DNA of 64,000 nucleotides. Origin: Actinacidiphila guanduensis (GTDB taxonomy: Bacteria; Actinomycetota; Actinomycetes; Streptomycetales; Streptomycetaceae). The notes under the pieces are model-generated. The model saw only the letters and a list, made by a program, of their open reading frames with translations, had not been told where the DNA came from and did no database searches. Location of the stretch: positions 496,001 through 560,000 of the forward strand of contig NZ_FNIE01000002.1 of assembly GCF_900103985.1 (NCBI RefSeq), written 5' to 3'. How positions within the stretch are numbered: position 1 is the first letter of the stretch; each line of letters starts with the position of its first letter. Shown here piece after piece: positions 26,678 to 36,661 of this stretch. Made by a program: the position numbers and the translations under genes.

Positions 26678-27298
26678 TCACAGGTCGAGCTGGGGACGAG
26701 CTGGGTCGAGAAGGTCAGGGTCCTGGAGGGCGAGTGCGTCTTCGAATGCTCGCCATCCCTTCTCGCGGACGAAGACGGTCTCCTGCTCCGTGATGGGGAT
26801 GAGCCAGACGATGACGACATCGCTGCCGTTCTCGATGGTGACCGAGAAGAAGTCGTCGTCGAAGTAGACGGGACGCCCTGCATAAAGCGACGACATGGTT
26901 CCACCGGGCAACGGAGCGGGAAGCGCCACCACATCGCCGCGCAGGACCGCCTGGCCGCTGGCCAGCAACTGCCCAGTGACGAATTCCAGCACGTCGGGGA
27001 AGTGTCCATAGCCAGTAGCGCGGCTGGTGTTCTCGCAGGCCAGCAGCTCCAAGTGGAAGTGTCGATCCGAAGCCGGATGCCGCAACGGAGTTCGGGAGAG
27101 GCCGACCGTCGCGAACGACTGGCAGCCTGCGAGCCGGCCCTCGCGGAAGCACGCCACCTGAGGACTGCCCTGCACGGCGTCCGCGGGCGGGGACCAGGCA
27201 CCGATCATCCTGCCCAGTCTTCTCTCCAAGTGGTCTATAAGCTCCGGCACCAGGCTCTCCCGTCTGTCCCCGAGCGAGTCAGGCCCGGTGACGACCAA
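26678..27298 (-). CDS. Suppressor-of-fused (SUFU) domain protein
   Basis: I place the start at the TTG at 27298 behind AGGGGA, giving 206 residues; the frame is open further but without a ribosome site. The domain is recognised from FATVGLSRTPLRHP, FHLELLACEN, YAGRPVYFDDDFF, VIVWLIPITEQETVFVREKG and DPDLLDPARP. Bacterial SUFU proteins commonly act as immunity proteins against polymorphic toxins. No toxin gene is adjacent, so it is an orphan. Confidence 0.75.
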   Translation of the reverse strand: MVVTGPDSLGDRRESLVPELIDHLERRLGRMIGAWSPPADAVQGSPQVACFREGRLAGCQSFATVGLSRTPLRHPASDRHFHLELLACENTSRATGYGHFPDVLEFVTGQLLASGQAVLRGDVVALPAPLPGGTMSSLYAGRPVYFDDDFFSVTIENGSDVVIVWLIPITEQETVFVREKGWRAFEDALALQDPDLLDPARPQLDL

Positions 27299-27571
27299 TG
27301 ATCCCCTGGACACCAACGATGGCGACGAGACCTGAGCGAGCCAGGTCGACCAATGCGCGCTGCCTCCACTGCCGCCCCTCACCGATCACCAGGGCCCGGC
27401 CACCTTCGGTCGCCGGGCCCTCACCCTGACGCTGGTCGCTCCCACGAATCCCCACACCGCTGAACGCCGAACGAACTGAGGCGAGCAGCGTCCCCGGCCG
27501 TTTTCGAGGGTCTGACCGCGATTTCGTGATTGATCTTGAGCTGGGTTGCCAGGCCGGGAGATGCTGCTTCC

Positions 27572-28261
27572 GTGAACAGCGAGCATGGTCCCGATTGGGC
27601 GGCGGTCCAGGATGAACTGCAACTCGTGCTGTCGCAGCCGTTGGTGCGGTTGATCACCGCGGGGGACCAGGTGCTCATACCGAACGCTGTGGACTGGGAC
27701 ATCCCCGAAGGCGACCGGCGAGCCCTGGCTGATCTGGGCCTGCCGCGCCTGCAGCTGTTCACGCCCAGGCCGCAGTCGAGCGAAGATCCCGTCTTGGTGC
27801 CCAACCTGGCGGGGCCGTACGAGCGCCGCTTGGCCAACGAAGGCCAGCGGCTATATGACCTGGGATTCTGGGGGCCGAGCCCGGACAGCTTTGTGGTCGC
27901 GGTGGTCCCCGGCGAGGGACGTGTCCTTTGCCTTCTTCCTGCGCCCGTCACCGCTGAGGAGATCCCCGAAGTTCTCCGGCCCTACCACCCGGGGCTGCAC
28001 AAGCCGGCGGTCTCCTTCTTCAGCTCGTCGGTGGCACAGTACGTCGAGACCGCCTGGCGCTGGCATGGAGCGCTCGGGGTCATCCGTAAGGCGGATGAGG
28101 CTGCTCCGACAGCTCCGGAGGAAGCAGTTGCTGGGCACTACGACGGTCTCTACGCGTGCGTCGAGTTCGTCGTGGACGCCGTGCGACGCCTTGACTCCTC
28201 AGTCGTAGCGGATGGTCCTGAGCCGGTCTGGATCGAGCTGATCCGCGACAACTCCATCTGA
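27572..28261 (+). CDS. SUKH-like immunity protein
   Basis: A 229-residue protein from a GTG at 27572 with GGGAG about 11 bases upstream. The pattern FTPRPQ, GFWGPSPDSFVVAVVPGEGRVL, and FFSSSVAQYVETAWRWHG fits the SUKH-4 group of immunity proteins. It sits beside the SUFU gene, divergent from it, again without a toxin. Family call is from pattern only. Confidence 0.6.
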   Translation: MNSEHGPDWAAVQDELQLVLSQPLVRLITAGDQVLIPNAVDWDIPEGDRRALADLGLPRLQLFTPRPQSSEDPVLVPNLAGPYERRLANEGQRLYDLGFWGPSPDSFVVAVVPGEGRVLCLLPAPVTAEEIPEVLRPYHPGLHKPAVSFFSSSVAQYVETAWRWHGALGVIRKADEAAPTAPEEAVAGHYDGLYACVEFVVDAVRRLDSSVVADGPEPVWIELIRDNSI

Positions 28262-28280
28262 CCTGGCGGGTGCATGGAGG

Positions 28281-28450
28281 TCACGTTCGGATGAGGATCC
28301 GCGTCCGGAGGAGCCGGAAGGGTGCTCGGCCATACATTGCCCGTTTGAGTGTCTTGACCCGATTCATGTCGCTTTCGACCCTGCCGGAGCTCCATTCAAG
28401 GGTGAGTCCCGCGGTGACGGCGTCGAGGTCACGCCGAAGGAAGCCAGCGA
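28281..28450 (-). mobile_element. ISL3-family transposase C-terminal remnant
   Basis: On the minus strand the end of the frame reads GSFAGFLRRDLDAVTAGLTL, then SSGRVESDMNRVKTLKRAM, RAPFRLLRTRILIRT and a TGA at 28281. This is the C-terminal end of ISL3-type transposases (usually SSGPVEGNVNRIK). A stop interrupts upstream, and no other part remains. Confidence 0.75.
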
Positions 28451-28576
28451 ATGAGCCTCAGGAGAGGGTGACCGACCAGCAGGCCGTTGGGGCGCAGCTC
28501 GGCTACGACACGGACTGTCGGGCGGGTGGGGCGGAGGCCGGTGCGGGGGGCGTTTTCATGCGGGCTGGTGGTGGGC

Positions 28577-29563
28577 CTATCGGCCGAGGATCGCCTCGCG
28601 GGCGGCGCGGGACCAGATGGCCTGCTGGCGGGTGGTGAAGGCCATGCGGTTCCAGTGGAAGAGGACGTGGCGGGCCAGGATTCTGCGCGGGCCGAGGGTG
28701 AGGCGGTTCTGGGCTGTGGCGTCGGCGAGGGCTTGGCCGCTTCGTGTGAGGTTGTCGATCCAGGGGCGCACGGGGGTGAGTGGGCCGCCGGCCAGGAGGG
28801 GCTCGGCGTCCGTGAGGAGGAGGCGGCGCAGGGGTTCGACCATGGGTGTGATGCGGCTGGTGGGGATGTCGGCGGGGAGCGGGCGGTGGTGCTCGACCTG
28901 GCCCCAGACATCGCCTTGTTCGCCGAACTCCAGGCGGGCGGCGCGCATCAGCAGGGTCATGGCCAGCAGCGACGTGGTCTTGGCGTCGGGTACCTCGTGG
29001 CGGCCGTCGGCGGTGCGGTGGAGGTAGTCGAGGACGCCGGCGCTGTCGGCGTGGAAGAGGTCGTGCGCGAGCGTCATCCCAGTGGGACCGCCGAAGGCGA
29101 TGGTCTCGGGTTCGTAGGTGCTGGCTCCCCAGCGCGCGATGACACCGACGGAAACTGCGCTGTTGAGGGCGTCGGCGAGGTGGGCTGCGATGTCGGCTGT
29201 GGTCGTGTCGGCGGTGTCAGGGCGTACGCGGAGCCGCCAGTGCGGGTGCTTGCGTACGAACCACCACTTGCCGATGGGCCCCGTCTGGAGGGCCGGGAGA
29301 AGGCGGTCCCGGAAGGTGAGCGCTGCGGTCGAATGGTCCGCGAACCGGATGTTCACCTGGTGCCATCCAGAGGGGCGGGCCTCCAGCGCGGCCCGTCCGG
29401 CCGCTCGGTAGCGGTCGAGGTCTTCGGCGAGGTCGGCGGTGGGGACGCCGGCGCCGCGGGCCGCTTCTTCCAACTGAGCGGTTCCGGCGAGGACCGCCAG
29501 GACCGCGGCCTCGACTTTGTCCGTCCGGCACGCGGAGCTTGCCGTCAGGTCAGGAGCAGGCAC
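28577..29563 (-). CDS. Stand-alone lanthipeptide elimination-domain protein
   Basis: The GTG at 29563 overlaps the end of the LanC gene and gives 328 residues. PSGWHQVNIRFAD, KWWFVRKHPHWRLRVRP and RWGASTYEPETIAFGG are typical of the thiopeptide-type bacteriocin (SpaB C-terminal) family, which removes glutamate from glutamylated Ser/Thr. The LanB here has its own copy of that domain, so this second copy may act on other residues. Last gene of the lan operon. Confidence 0.8.
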   Translation of the reverse strand: MPAPDLTASSACRTDKVEAAVLAVLAGTAQLEEAARGAGVPTADLAEDLDRYRAAGRAALEARPSGWHQVNIRFADHSTAALTFRDRLLPALQTGPIGKWWFVRKHPHWRLRVRPDTADTTTADIAAHLADALNSAVSVGVIARWGASTYEPETIAFGGPTGMTLAHDLFHADSAGVLDYLHRTADGRHEVPDAKTTSLLAMTLLMRAARLEFGEQGDVWGQVEHHRPLPADIPTSRITPMVEPLRRLLLTDAEPLLAGGPLTPVRPWIDNLTRSGQALADATAQNRLTLGPRRILARHVLFHWNRMAFTTRQQAIWSRAAREAILGR

Positions 29564-30693
29564 GTGTCCCACTGCCCTCGGGGTACGGCGTCGCTGCCGG
29601 ATTCGGCGTCCAAAAAGGCGAGGGTGGCTCCTGCTTCTCCTTCGAGGAAGCCCGTTTCGGCGAAGGGGGCCGCGGCGGAGGCCCGTTCGACGAGGGCGCT
29701 GATGCGGCCGGCGAACGCCTGTGGATTCGCTGCGTCCTCGGCCATGCGTTGCGCGGTGCGCACGATGCCTGCGAGACCATGGCACAAGCCCCGGTCAGCC
29801 ACCTGATCCAGCTGATCGGGGTCGGCCAGGCAGGCGAGCAGCGCGCGTTCGGCCATCCGCTTGCGGTCGGCGTCTTCGGTGACGATGGCGGCGAGCTGCT
29901 GGGCGCGGGCGATGCCCGGAGTTCCGTAGCACCAGGAGGGCCCGGCCGGGGGCGTCGGCGCGGAGCCTCGTCCGCTGGTCCAGCGGGGCCAGCGGACGCC
30001 GGAGCGGTCGACTCGCCGTATCCCGTCCAGCCAGGAGCAGATCCGGCGGATTGCGGCCTCGTGGCCGTCGACGGTGACTCCCGCGCGCAGGGCGAGGGAG
30101 AGCAGTGCGAGCGGGCCGGTGATGCCGTGGGCCATGCCGGCGTTGGCGTGACCGCCGGGCATGGCGGTCTGGTGGGTGGGTGCGTGGCCGACCCACCAGC
30201 CGGGGCGCCGCTCGCCGTTGGCAAAGATCGGTTCGGTCAGGCGGACGAGGTACTCGAGGACGCGTTTCGTCTCCGGGCCGCGTGGGTGTCGGCGCAGGAG
30301 CAGGGCGCCGACTCCGGTGAGGCCGCGGAGCAGGTCGTACTCGGCGAACGTGGTGACGCGGCCTGCGTTGGTGCGTTCGTGGGCGGCGGCGAGGCGCCGG
30401 CGGGTGTGGGCGGCCACGACCGTGTCGAGGGTGTGGAGGGCGCCGGCGTAGCGGTCCGTGCCGTCGGCTGCGAGGTGGAGGACGAAGGCCATGGCGGGTG
30501 CGCCGAGGTAGAGGCCGGCGTCGGGACCGTCGATCAAGGGGCCGACGCCGGACAGGCTGCGGTGCACCTCCTCCCAGGTGCTCACGCCGCGGCGGGCTTG
30601 CTCGATATGCAGCAGGGCGGTCCCGAGGGGGCCGTGGGCCAGGGATTGCCCGTACGACAACGAAGTGTCGGCTGCCGGTTGGGCGCCGGTCAC
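29545..30693 (-). CDS. LanC-like lanthionine cyclase
   Basis: A 382-residue protein from the GTG at 30693, overlapping the LanB stop (GTGA). The alpha-toroid repeats show GMAHGITGPLALLSLAL, WCYGTPGIARAQ and RGLCHGLAGIVR, giving the Cys, Cys-His zinc ligands and catalytic His expected of LanC. It would add Cys thiols to dehydrated residues to form lanthionine rings in the precursor encoded at 33701-33889. Confidence 0.87.
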   Translation of the reverse strand: MTGAQPAADTSLSYGQSLAHGPLGTALLHIEQARRGVSTWEEVHRSLSGVGPLIDGPDAGLYLGAPAMAFVLHLAADGTDRYAGALHTLDTVVAAHTRRRLAAAHERTNAGRVTTFAEYDLLRGLTGVGALLLRRHPRGPETKRVLEYLVRLTEPIFANGERRPGWWVGHAPTHQTAMPGGHANAGMAHGITGPLALLSLALRAGVTVDGHEAAIRRICSWLDGIRRVDRSGVRWPRWTSGRGSAPTPPAGPSWCYGTPGIARAQQLAAIVTEDADRKRMAERALLACLADPDQLDQVADRGLCHGLAGIVRTAQRMAEDAANPQAFAGRISALVERASAAAPFAETGFLEGEAGATLAFLDAESGSDAVPRGQWDTCLLLT

Positions 30694-33622
30694 CGCAGGG
30701 CTCCTTCGGTGCGGACGGTCCAGGAGAGGGCTGCCGCGCGGGCGGTGCGGCGGCATGTGGCCTCGGCAGTGGGGTCGACGCCCGCGACGCGGTTGTGGTG
30801 CATGTGCAGCAGCGACGGCAGCACGCTCGCCGGATCGGACCCGGCGTCCTCCAGCGCCTGGCGGTAGCGGCCGAGGGCGTCGCGCCGCAGGTCCCACGCT
30901 TCGCCCACACCGGATGCCACCGTGGAGCCAACGAGGCCGGCCAGGGCGCTTGGGGTGTCGGGTCCCGCGAGGTGCGTGGCCAGCGCTTGGGCGTGCTGCG
31001 GAGGGGCTTGGCCTTCGCCGCGTGGGAAGGTGCGGACGAGCCAGTCGAGGCCGGCCCGGCGTGAGCCGAGCAACCCGCAGGCGATGTCCACGAACGACGC
31101 TGCGGCTGCCCCCGGTTGGTCGACGGGGTCGAGGCGCATCTGCGCGAGCGCTGCGGCAGAGTCCGTGGCGAAGTACGCCTCCGCGGCGTCCAGCGCCGCG
31201 CCGGTGCCGTAGCGGCCGGTCTCCGGGCGGTCGGTGTCCCAGGCGATGTGCTGGATCAGTCCTTCGTCGCGGAGTTCGGATGCCCACGCCGCCACCCTCT
31301 GCGCTGCAAGGCCGAAGGCGTCAGTGCCCGCCAGGCGAAGTCGCAAGCGGACGTGCGGTTCGGGATCGGTGTATCGGACGAACCATGCCTCGGGGGCGGC
31401 GTCCCAGTCCGCGAGCAGGCGCGGCAGGTGCGCGGTCAACAGCTCCGGTACGCGCGCCGCGTTGCCGTAGAGCTTGAGGTACGCCCGATCCGAACCGCCC
31501 GGCATGCGCCCGTGGCTCCGCCTTGCCACGACCGCCTTGCGCAAGGCAGGGGCTCGTGTGGGTTGCTGGTCCGCCGCGAACGGCAGCACGACTTCGTGGG
31601 CGTGGCCGATCCACCCGAAGGCGCTTTCGTTCGGGGCCTCGTGCAGGACCGCAGTGCCGTGGCGGTCCAGTTCGTGCCGTAAGAGGTCTCGGTGGGCGGC
31701 CACGTCAAGGTCGAGCCGCAGGCGTTGGTCGTCGGAGCCGACGTAGACCGTGCGGGGAACGCCGTACTGGATGCGCCAGTTCGTTAAGCCGATCATCCAG
31801 TCCTCGGATCGGGCCAGGTCCTGTGTACGCAGTCGCCAGCAGGCGGCGGACAGGACGGCACGGCCGTACCGGACCTCGGGCAGGAATGGGAGGCGTGCGG
31901 CGGAGCCCCAGGCGAACGGGACGAGGATCGCGGCGTGCGAGCGGTGCACCTCGCACAGGAAGCGTACGAGGGGATGGGTGGCGTGGCTCAGTTCGACGGC
32001 GTTCATCACCGACGGTTCGACGATCCGGCCCGTCGAGAGGGAGACCAGGTAGAGGCGGGAAGCGTCGGCGACGACACCGAGATCGTCCAGGTCGAGGGTG
32101 GCCGCGGGGTTGTACTCGCCGACGGACAGCACCTCGGGTGCGACTACGGGGGCGCGGCCTACGTTGAACGTCTGCTGCTTCATCGGGGGTGCGGAGACCT
32201 GAGCGCGCACTGCTCCCGCGGTCAGCGTCGGCAGGGCCCTGTACGCAGCCGCGTGCCGATCGAGATCGCTGGCCGGCAGCATCGACAGGAACCGGCCGGT
32301 CGTCGTGCCGGCGGCCAGGCTCAGGCCCACCGTCGACAGGCTGAACCGTCCTTCATCCAGGTCATGTGCAGACCTTGCGAGGACGCTGAAGCACAGCTCG
32401 ACGTGTGCTGGGACCTGGGTCGGCTCGCCGATGGACAGGGCCTTGACGTCCTCTTCGGTGAGGGTGACCTCGCGTCGGCCGGTGAGGGCGGCGTCCTGGG
32501 CGAGTGCGAGGAGGTATTCGTCACGCGGCGTCGTGCCGAGGACGGGTCTCGGCAGCACGGTGCCGCGGTAGCCCGCGGGGACGCCGAGCCCGGTGTCGGG
32601 GTCGGTGAGGTCCCGCAGGGGCACGATGGTGCCCACGCTGTAGCGCTCGAGGAAGCGCACCCGGTAGTCGTTCCAGGCCGGCGAGCCGTTCGGGTACGGC
32701 GTGATGCGCGCCATGATCTTCAGGGCCTGCTCGGCCTCGTGCACGACGGACTGGGGCAGGATGATCTCGGCGTCGGGACGGGTGGTCACCATCAACGGGC
32801 GGTCCGTGATCGGCGCGAGAACGGTCATCGCTCCAGCGGCACGTGCGCGGAGGTCGGACTGGTCGTCGGGCTGCGCGCCGTCGTGACGCCGAAGGATGCG
32901 GTGGATCTCCCGTAGCGATGCGGACACCGGCGGCTCGGCACCGGCCAGTTCGAGCCGGGAGATCAGGTAACCCAGTGCATTCCCGGTCGTCATCGGTGGC
33001 TGGAGGCTGGTCAGGAGGACGCGGTGGGCGACCAGTTCGGCGATCAGCGTCTCGACGGCAGGGAGGGGCGTGTCGGGGTAGTCCGCTCCGACCTTGTCCA
33101 CGAGGTCACGGACCGGGATGGGGGCGCGGGCCAGCGTGAGCGCCTTCTCGCCGGCCCGCGTGCGACGCAGGCTGGTACTCGTCGGGCCATCCGCGCCCGG
33201 CTGGTAGGGGACAACGATACGAGCGCCACGCGCGGTCCACGTCGGGTCCGCGACGACCGTCAGGCTCCGCAGAACGGCCCGGTCGCGCTCCAGCGTCGTG
33301 ACGATCTCGCCGAGCCAGTCGGCGTCGACGCCCGCGAACGCCCGGTGCGGTACTGCATCCGCAGCAGGTACCGGGCGAGCGAGCGTGCGCAGCTCTCGAT
33401 GCGCGACGGCTGCGCGGTGCCGTCGAGGACCTTGTGGACGGCCTGCGCGAGCGTGGGCGCCGCGTGGGCGATGGCCTCAGCCCAGGAGGGGTTCGCCCAT
33501 ATCTCCCCTACCCACGTGCGGAGTTGGGCCGGGTCGGCGGAGTCCGTGGGCCAGGAAGGCATTGTGGCCGCGACCGGTACGACGGACGCTCTGATCATTC
33601 CGACATCAAGCGCGTGGTACAT
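30690..33622 (-). pseudogene. LanB lantibiotic dehydratase, frameshifted
   Basis: The start is the ATG at 33622 with a strong AAGGAGG site. The N-terminal frame runs to SLARYLLRMQYR, then the reading frame must change near 33340 to continue AFAGVDADWLGEIVTTLERD and on through 800 residues to the stop at 30690. Family members have YRxTPFGxFAGV here, so about ten bases seem lost exactly in that motif. The rest looks intact: glutamylation part and a SpaB C-terminal elimination domain (AWFVRYTDPEPHVRLRLRL). Joined, it would be about 977 residues, the usual LanB size. A sequencing error is possible; if real, dehydration and the lantibiotic are lost. Confidence 0.8.
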
Positions 33623-33700
33623 CGTGCCTCCTTCCGTCTTCCGTCTGTTGGGCCCGGGGCCGCACGGGAGCAACCCGCGCGGCCCCGGACCGGGCTCATG

Positions 33701-33889
33701 TCATCCGCCGATGCAGGTGCTGTTGGAGCAGGCGGATGCGCAGGTGGAGGTGCAGTTGTCGCTGGTGTCGTTGAGCAACGAGCCCAGGACCGGGGCCGCA
33801 CTGACGGTCTCGATGTCGAGGTCGAAGTCCTCGTCCGTGCGGTAGTCGGTCGCCGCCTTGAGGACCGTGCCGGTGCTCTGCTGTGCCAT
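33701..33889 (-). CDS. FxLD-type class I lanthipeptide precursor
   Basis: A 62-residue peptide from the ATG at 33889. The leader carries FDLDIETV at residues 22-29, the FxLD motif recognised by class I dehydratases. The core is Ser/Thr/Cys-rich with Cys at 46, 50, 54 and 59, Asp at 41 and 44, and ends CIGG. It lies between the methyltransferase and LanB genes on the same strand. The Asp residues could be targets of the neighbouring isoaspartate-forming methyltransferase. Leader cleavage site and protease are not evident. Confidence 0.88.
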   Translation of the reverse strand: MAQQSTGTVLKAATDYRTDEDFDLDIETVSAAPVLGSLLNDTSDNCTSTCASACSNSTCIGG

Positions 33890-33953
33890 CTGGTGCCTCC
33901 TGAAGAGGTGGGTAGGGAGGTGCTGTACCGCCTGGCCGCGGGCCTCGGACGGG

Positions 33954-35183
33954 CTACGGCCAGGTGATCGTGATCCGCGTGTGCCGCCGTTCGATACGGC
34001 GGCCCGCGGGAATCCGGTCGTCCGGCGTACCCGCCGGGTGGACCTCGATACGCGCCTGGTCGTTGCGGTGTTCGCGGTCCCAGGTCCGGATCTCGGAAGC
34101 CAGGCGCTCGGCGAGCCCCCGGCCGTGGGGGCCGTGCCCGATCGCGCCCAGTTCGTAGCGGTCCTCGGCATCGGTGGCGCGCACGGTGCGGTAGGCGAGG
34201 CTGCCGCCGTCCACGAGGGTCGGGACACCGAGGGGCGAGGCGGAGGTGACCAGGCCACGCTTGCGGGCACCGGGCTTCGCCGCCATCAGCGGCAGGTTGT
34301 CCAGCGCCGTCGTCAGCCACAGGTCCAGGTGCTCGTTGGACTCCGAGCCGCCCAGCGTGACCCCCGACCAAACCGTTGCCCGCGGCGAGTGCAGGGCCTC
34401 GGCGAGAGCCCTGGCATCCGGCTCGGGGTGCCCGTCGAGCCGCAGCGCGATCTCCTCGTCCTCCACGTCGTGGAGGACCGCGAGCCGGACACGGTTCTCG
34501 CCGGCGCCCTGCATCGGGACGAACCCGCACAGCTCGAAACCGTCGCTGACCAGTCGGTCGCCCTCTCGGACGAAGGCAACCGTGCGCGTCATGCCCCGCA
34601 TCCGCAGCGGCACGATGAGCCTGCCGCCCTCCTTGAGCTGGTGCATCCAGGCGGGAGGGATGTCGGCGGCCTGCACCGTGACGACGATCCGGTCGAACGG
34701 ACCCTGGTCCGGGGCGCCGTTCTCCGCGTCGGCGGTGAGAACGGTGACGTTGCGGTAGCCGGCCGCCTGGAGGAAGCCCGTCGCGCGGGCCGTGACGTCA
34801 GGGTCGATGTCCATGGTGATCACGCGGCCGTCCGCACCGACCATCTCCGCGAGGTAGGCGGCGTTGGGACCGCCGGACCCGATCTCCAGGATGGTCATCC
34901 CCGGCTGGATGCGGGCCTGCTCGATCTGCATGGCCTGCACCCGTGCGGCCGAGACCGAGCTGATGTCCACCCCGGTCGCGTCCGTCTTGGTCACGGCGGC
35001 GAACTCCGCGTCGTACGCCTTGGCCACGTCCACATCGGGGGTGGCCAGGTGCCGGAGGACGGCGCGGAAGGCCGCGATGACCCGCGGGTCCCGAGCGGCG
35101 CCGAGTTCGATGAGGTGCTGCACCATGGCGTCGCGCAACTGCTCTGCGGCGAGGTCGCTTTGGTTCGGCTCGGTCGTCGTCAT
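33954..35183 (-). CDS. FxLD-system O-methyltransferase
   Basis: A 409-residue protein from the ATG at 35183 (the frame is open to 35303). The N-terminal region includes the SAM motif LEIGSGGPNAAYLAEMVG and ITMDIDPDVTARA of protein-L-isoaspartate methyltransferase-like enzymes, followed by the C-terminal domain seen in lanthipeptide LanS enzymes. Such enzymes methylate Asp and lead to isoaspartate in the peptide. It precedes the precursor gene by 64 bp on the same strand. Confidence 0.85.
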   Translation of the reverse strand: MTTTEPNQSDLAAEQLRDAMVQHLIELGAARDPRVIAAFRAVLRHLATPDVDVAKAYDAEFAAVTKTDATGVDISSVSAARVQAMQIEQARIQPGMTILEIGSGGPNAAYLAEMVGADGRVITMDIDPDVTARATGFLQAAGYRNVTVLTADAENGAPDQGPFDRIVVTVQAADIPPAWMHQLKEGGRLIVPLRMRGMTRTVAFVREGDRLVSDGFELCGFVPMQGAGENRVRLAVLHDVEDEEIALRLDGHPEPDARALAEALHSPRATVWSGVTLGGSESNEHLDLWLTTALDNLPLMAAKPGARKRGLVTSASPLGVPTLVDGGSLAYRTVRATDAEDRYELGAIGHGPHGRGLAERLASEIRTWDREHRNDQARIEVHPAGTPDDRIPAGRRIERRHTRITITWP

Positions 35184-35308
35184 GACGAGGAATCCTTCGT
35201 GCGGGGGTCGGTTCGCGTGCGGTGGGCAAAGGCAGCGCTCGGGCAGCCCCGGCCCGTCCGGCGGGAATCGCCGGATACCCGGGTGGCCCGGCGGGGCCAG
35301 CATGAGGG

Positions 35309-35674
35309 CTATGCGTCGGAGGGCGCGGTCAGGCGTGCCGGGGCGGTGTCTTCACCCCGTGGCGGAGCCCTCGCGTTCAACCACAGTTGGGGCGGATCCA
35401 GGGCAGGCGGCGGTGTCGTCCAGCCGGAGAGGACCAGGACTGTGACTTGATCGCCCGACGGGGGCCGGATTGGCACGCGCCTCGCACGCGAACACGTCGC
35501 GCTCACACCCAGCACCGTGGCTGGCCCCAACCACCCCACGGCGGCATTGCTCCGCGGCGCGATACGGAATTCGCTCTCGTCGGTGGCGGTGCGCAGGAGC
35601 GCGAGGTAGGCCGCTTCCAAGTCCGGGAAGCTGGCCGGCGCCAGTGCCGAGTCACGCGTCAGGGGTCCGTGCAT
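35309..35674 (-). CDS. Hypothetical protein of the lan cluster
   Basis: A 121-residue protein from the ATG at 35674. The N-terminal half is regular (FPDLEAAYLALLRTATDESEF) while the C-terminal half is Pro/Arg-rich. It lies between the XRE regulator and the methyltransferase on the same strand. It is not the DUF397 protein that often follows such regulators. No function assigned. Confidence 0.5.
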   Translation of the reverse strand: MHGPLTRDSALAPASFPDLEAAYLALLRTATDESEFRIAPRSNAAVGWLGPATVLGVSATCSRARRVPIRPPSGDQVTVLVLSGWTTPPPALDPPQLWLNARAPPRGEDTAPARLTAPSDA

Positions 35675-35707
35675 GAGTCCTCCGTGAGTTCGTGGGTGAG
35701 CGTCGGT

Positions 35708-36598
35708 TCATGCCGGTCGGGTCTGGGCGTGCGCTGTGGTGTCCACGATCTGGCGGTCGTACTCCAGGCGGAGGCCGTCGATGAGGGAGAGCGAATCGGC
35801 GTGCGGAAGGGCGGTGTTGAGGAGGAGGTCGTGGGTCATCCGCGCGAGGGAAACGGTGGCCGGGTCCGCGGTGGCCTTCACGGCCTCGCCGGTCACGATG
35901 TGGGCGATCGGGTACTCACCCTCCGTCTCGGTGATGCGCAGGGCGCTGTCCAGGCCGTGGACCACCGATGCCGTGTAGGGCAGGACGTGCACCGCCGCCC
36001 GTCCCTGCCGCATGAACTCTGCAAGGGCGTCGAGTTGAGCGGCCATGGTCTTCGGGCCGCCCAATGGCCGCCGCAGGGCGGACTCATGGATCACCGCCCA
36101 GTACGCCGGCGAGCTGCGGGTGCGCAGGAGGGGGCGGTGGGCGGTGCGGGTCGTCCACCGCCTGTGCTGCTCGGGGAGGTCACGTGCGGGGCCGTGGGCG
36201 CGCCGGAACGCGGCGGAGTACAGGTCGGTCTGCAGCAGGCCGGGGATGAAGTGCAGGTCCCAGTCCCGGATCGTCACCGCGTGCTGCTCCTGGTCCGCGA
36301 TGTCCAGGAGCACTTCCGGCCCGGGGCCGGATCGGCCGGCTTCGATGTGGCGGACGAAGAAGCCGTTGGTCTCCAGCAGTTCGTCCAGCCGGGGTGCGAG
36401 GTCGGGGTGGAGCAGGCGGCGGCCGGTCTCGAGGTTCGCCACGAACGACGGTGTCACGTAGAGCAGTTCGGCCAGCCGTGCCTGGCTCCAGCCCTTGGCC
36501 TCGCGGTAGTAGCGCAACTCGGCCCCGTAGAGCAGCCGTGGGGACGCGGAGGACAGGCGGGGTGAGGGATGGCGCTTGCGGGCAGGGGAGTTGGACAT
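35708..36598 (-). CDS. XRE regulator with DUF5753 domain
   Basis: A 296-residue protein from the ATG at 36598. The HTH lies at about residues 24-80 (REAKGWSQARLAELLYVTPS), followed by the DUF5753 domain (VTIRDWDLHFIPGLLQTDLY, ADPATVSLARMTHDLL). Such regulators often sit by DUF397 genes or RiPP clusters in streptomycetes. Regulation of the lan genes is inferred from position at the head of the run. Confidence 0.82.
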   Translation of the reverse strand: MSNSPARKRHPSPRLSSASPRLLYGAELRYYREAKGWSQARLAELLYVTPSFVANLETGRRLLHPDLAPRLDELLETNGFFVRHIEAGRSGPGPEVLLDIADQEQHAVTIRDWDLHFIPGLLQTDLYSAAFRRAHGPARDLPEQHRRWTTRTAHRPLLRTRSSPAYWAVIHESALRRPLGGPKTMAAQLDALAEFMRQGRAAVHVLPYTASVVHGLDSALRITETEGEYPIAHIVTGEAVKATADPATVSLARMTHDLLLNTALPHADSLSLIDGLRLEYDRQIVDTTAHAQTRPA

Positions 36599-36661
36599 GG
36601 ATATGCCTTCGGAGTGGTCCTGTCTGGGGTCGAGATCGGACGACTGCGCAAAGCGCTCGGG

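Noticed and set aside
33260-33400. Programmed frameshift in lanB
   Set aside because: There is no slippery sequence, and part of a conserved motif is absent, which points to a deletion or a sequence error.
33858-35450. Plus-strand frame opposite the lan methyltransferase
   Set aside because: Arg/Gly/Val-rich shadow; the minus strand has a SAM motif and operon context.
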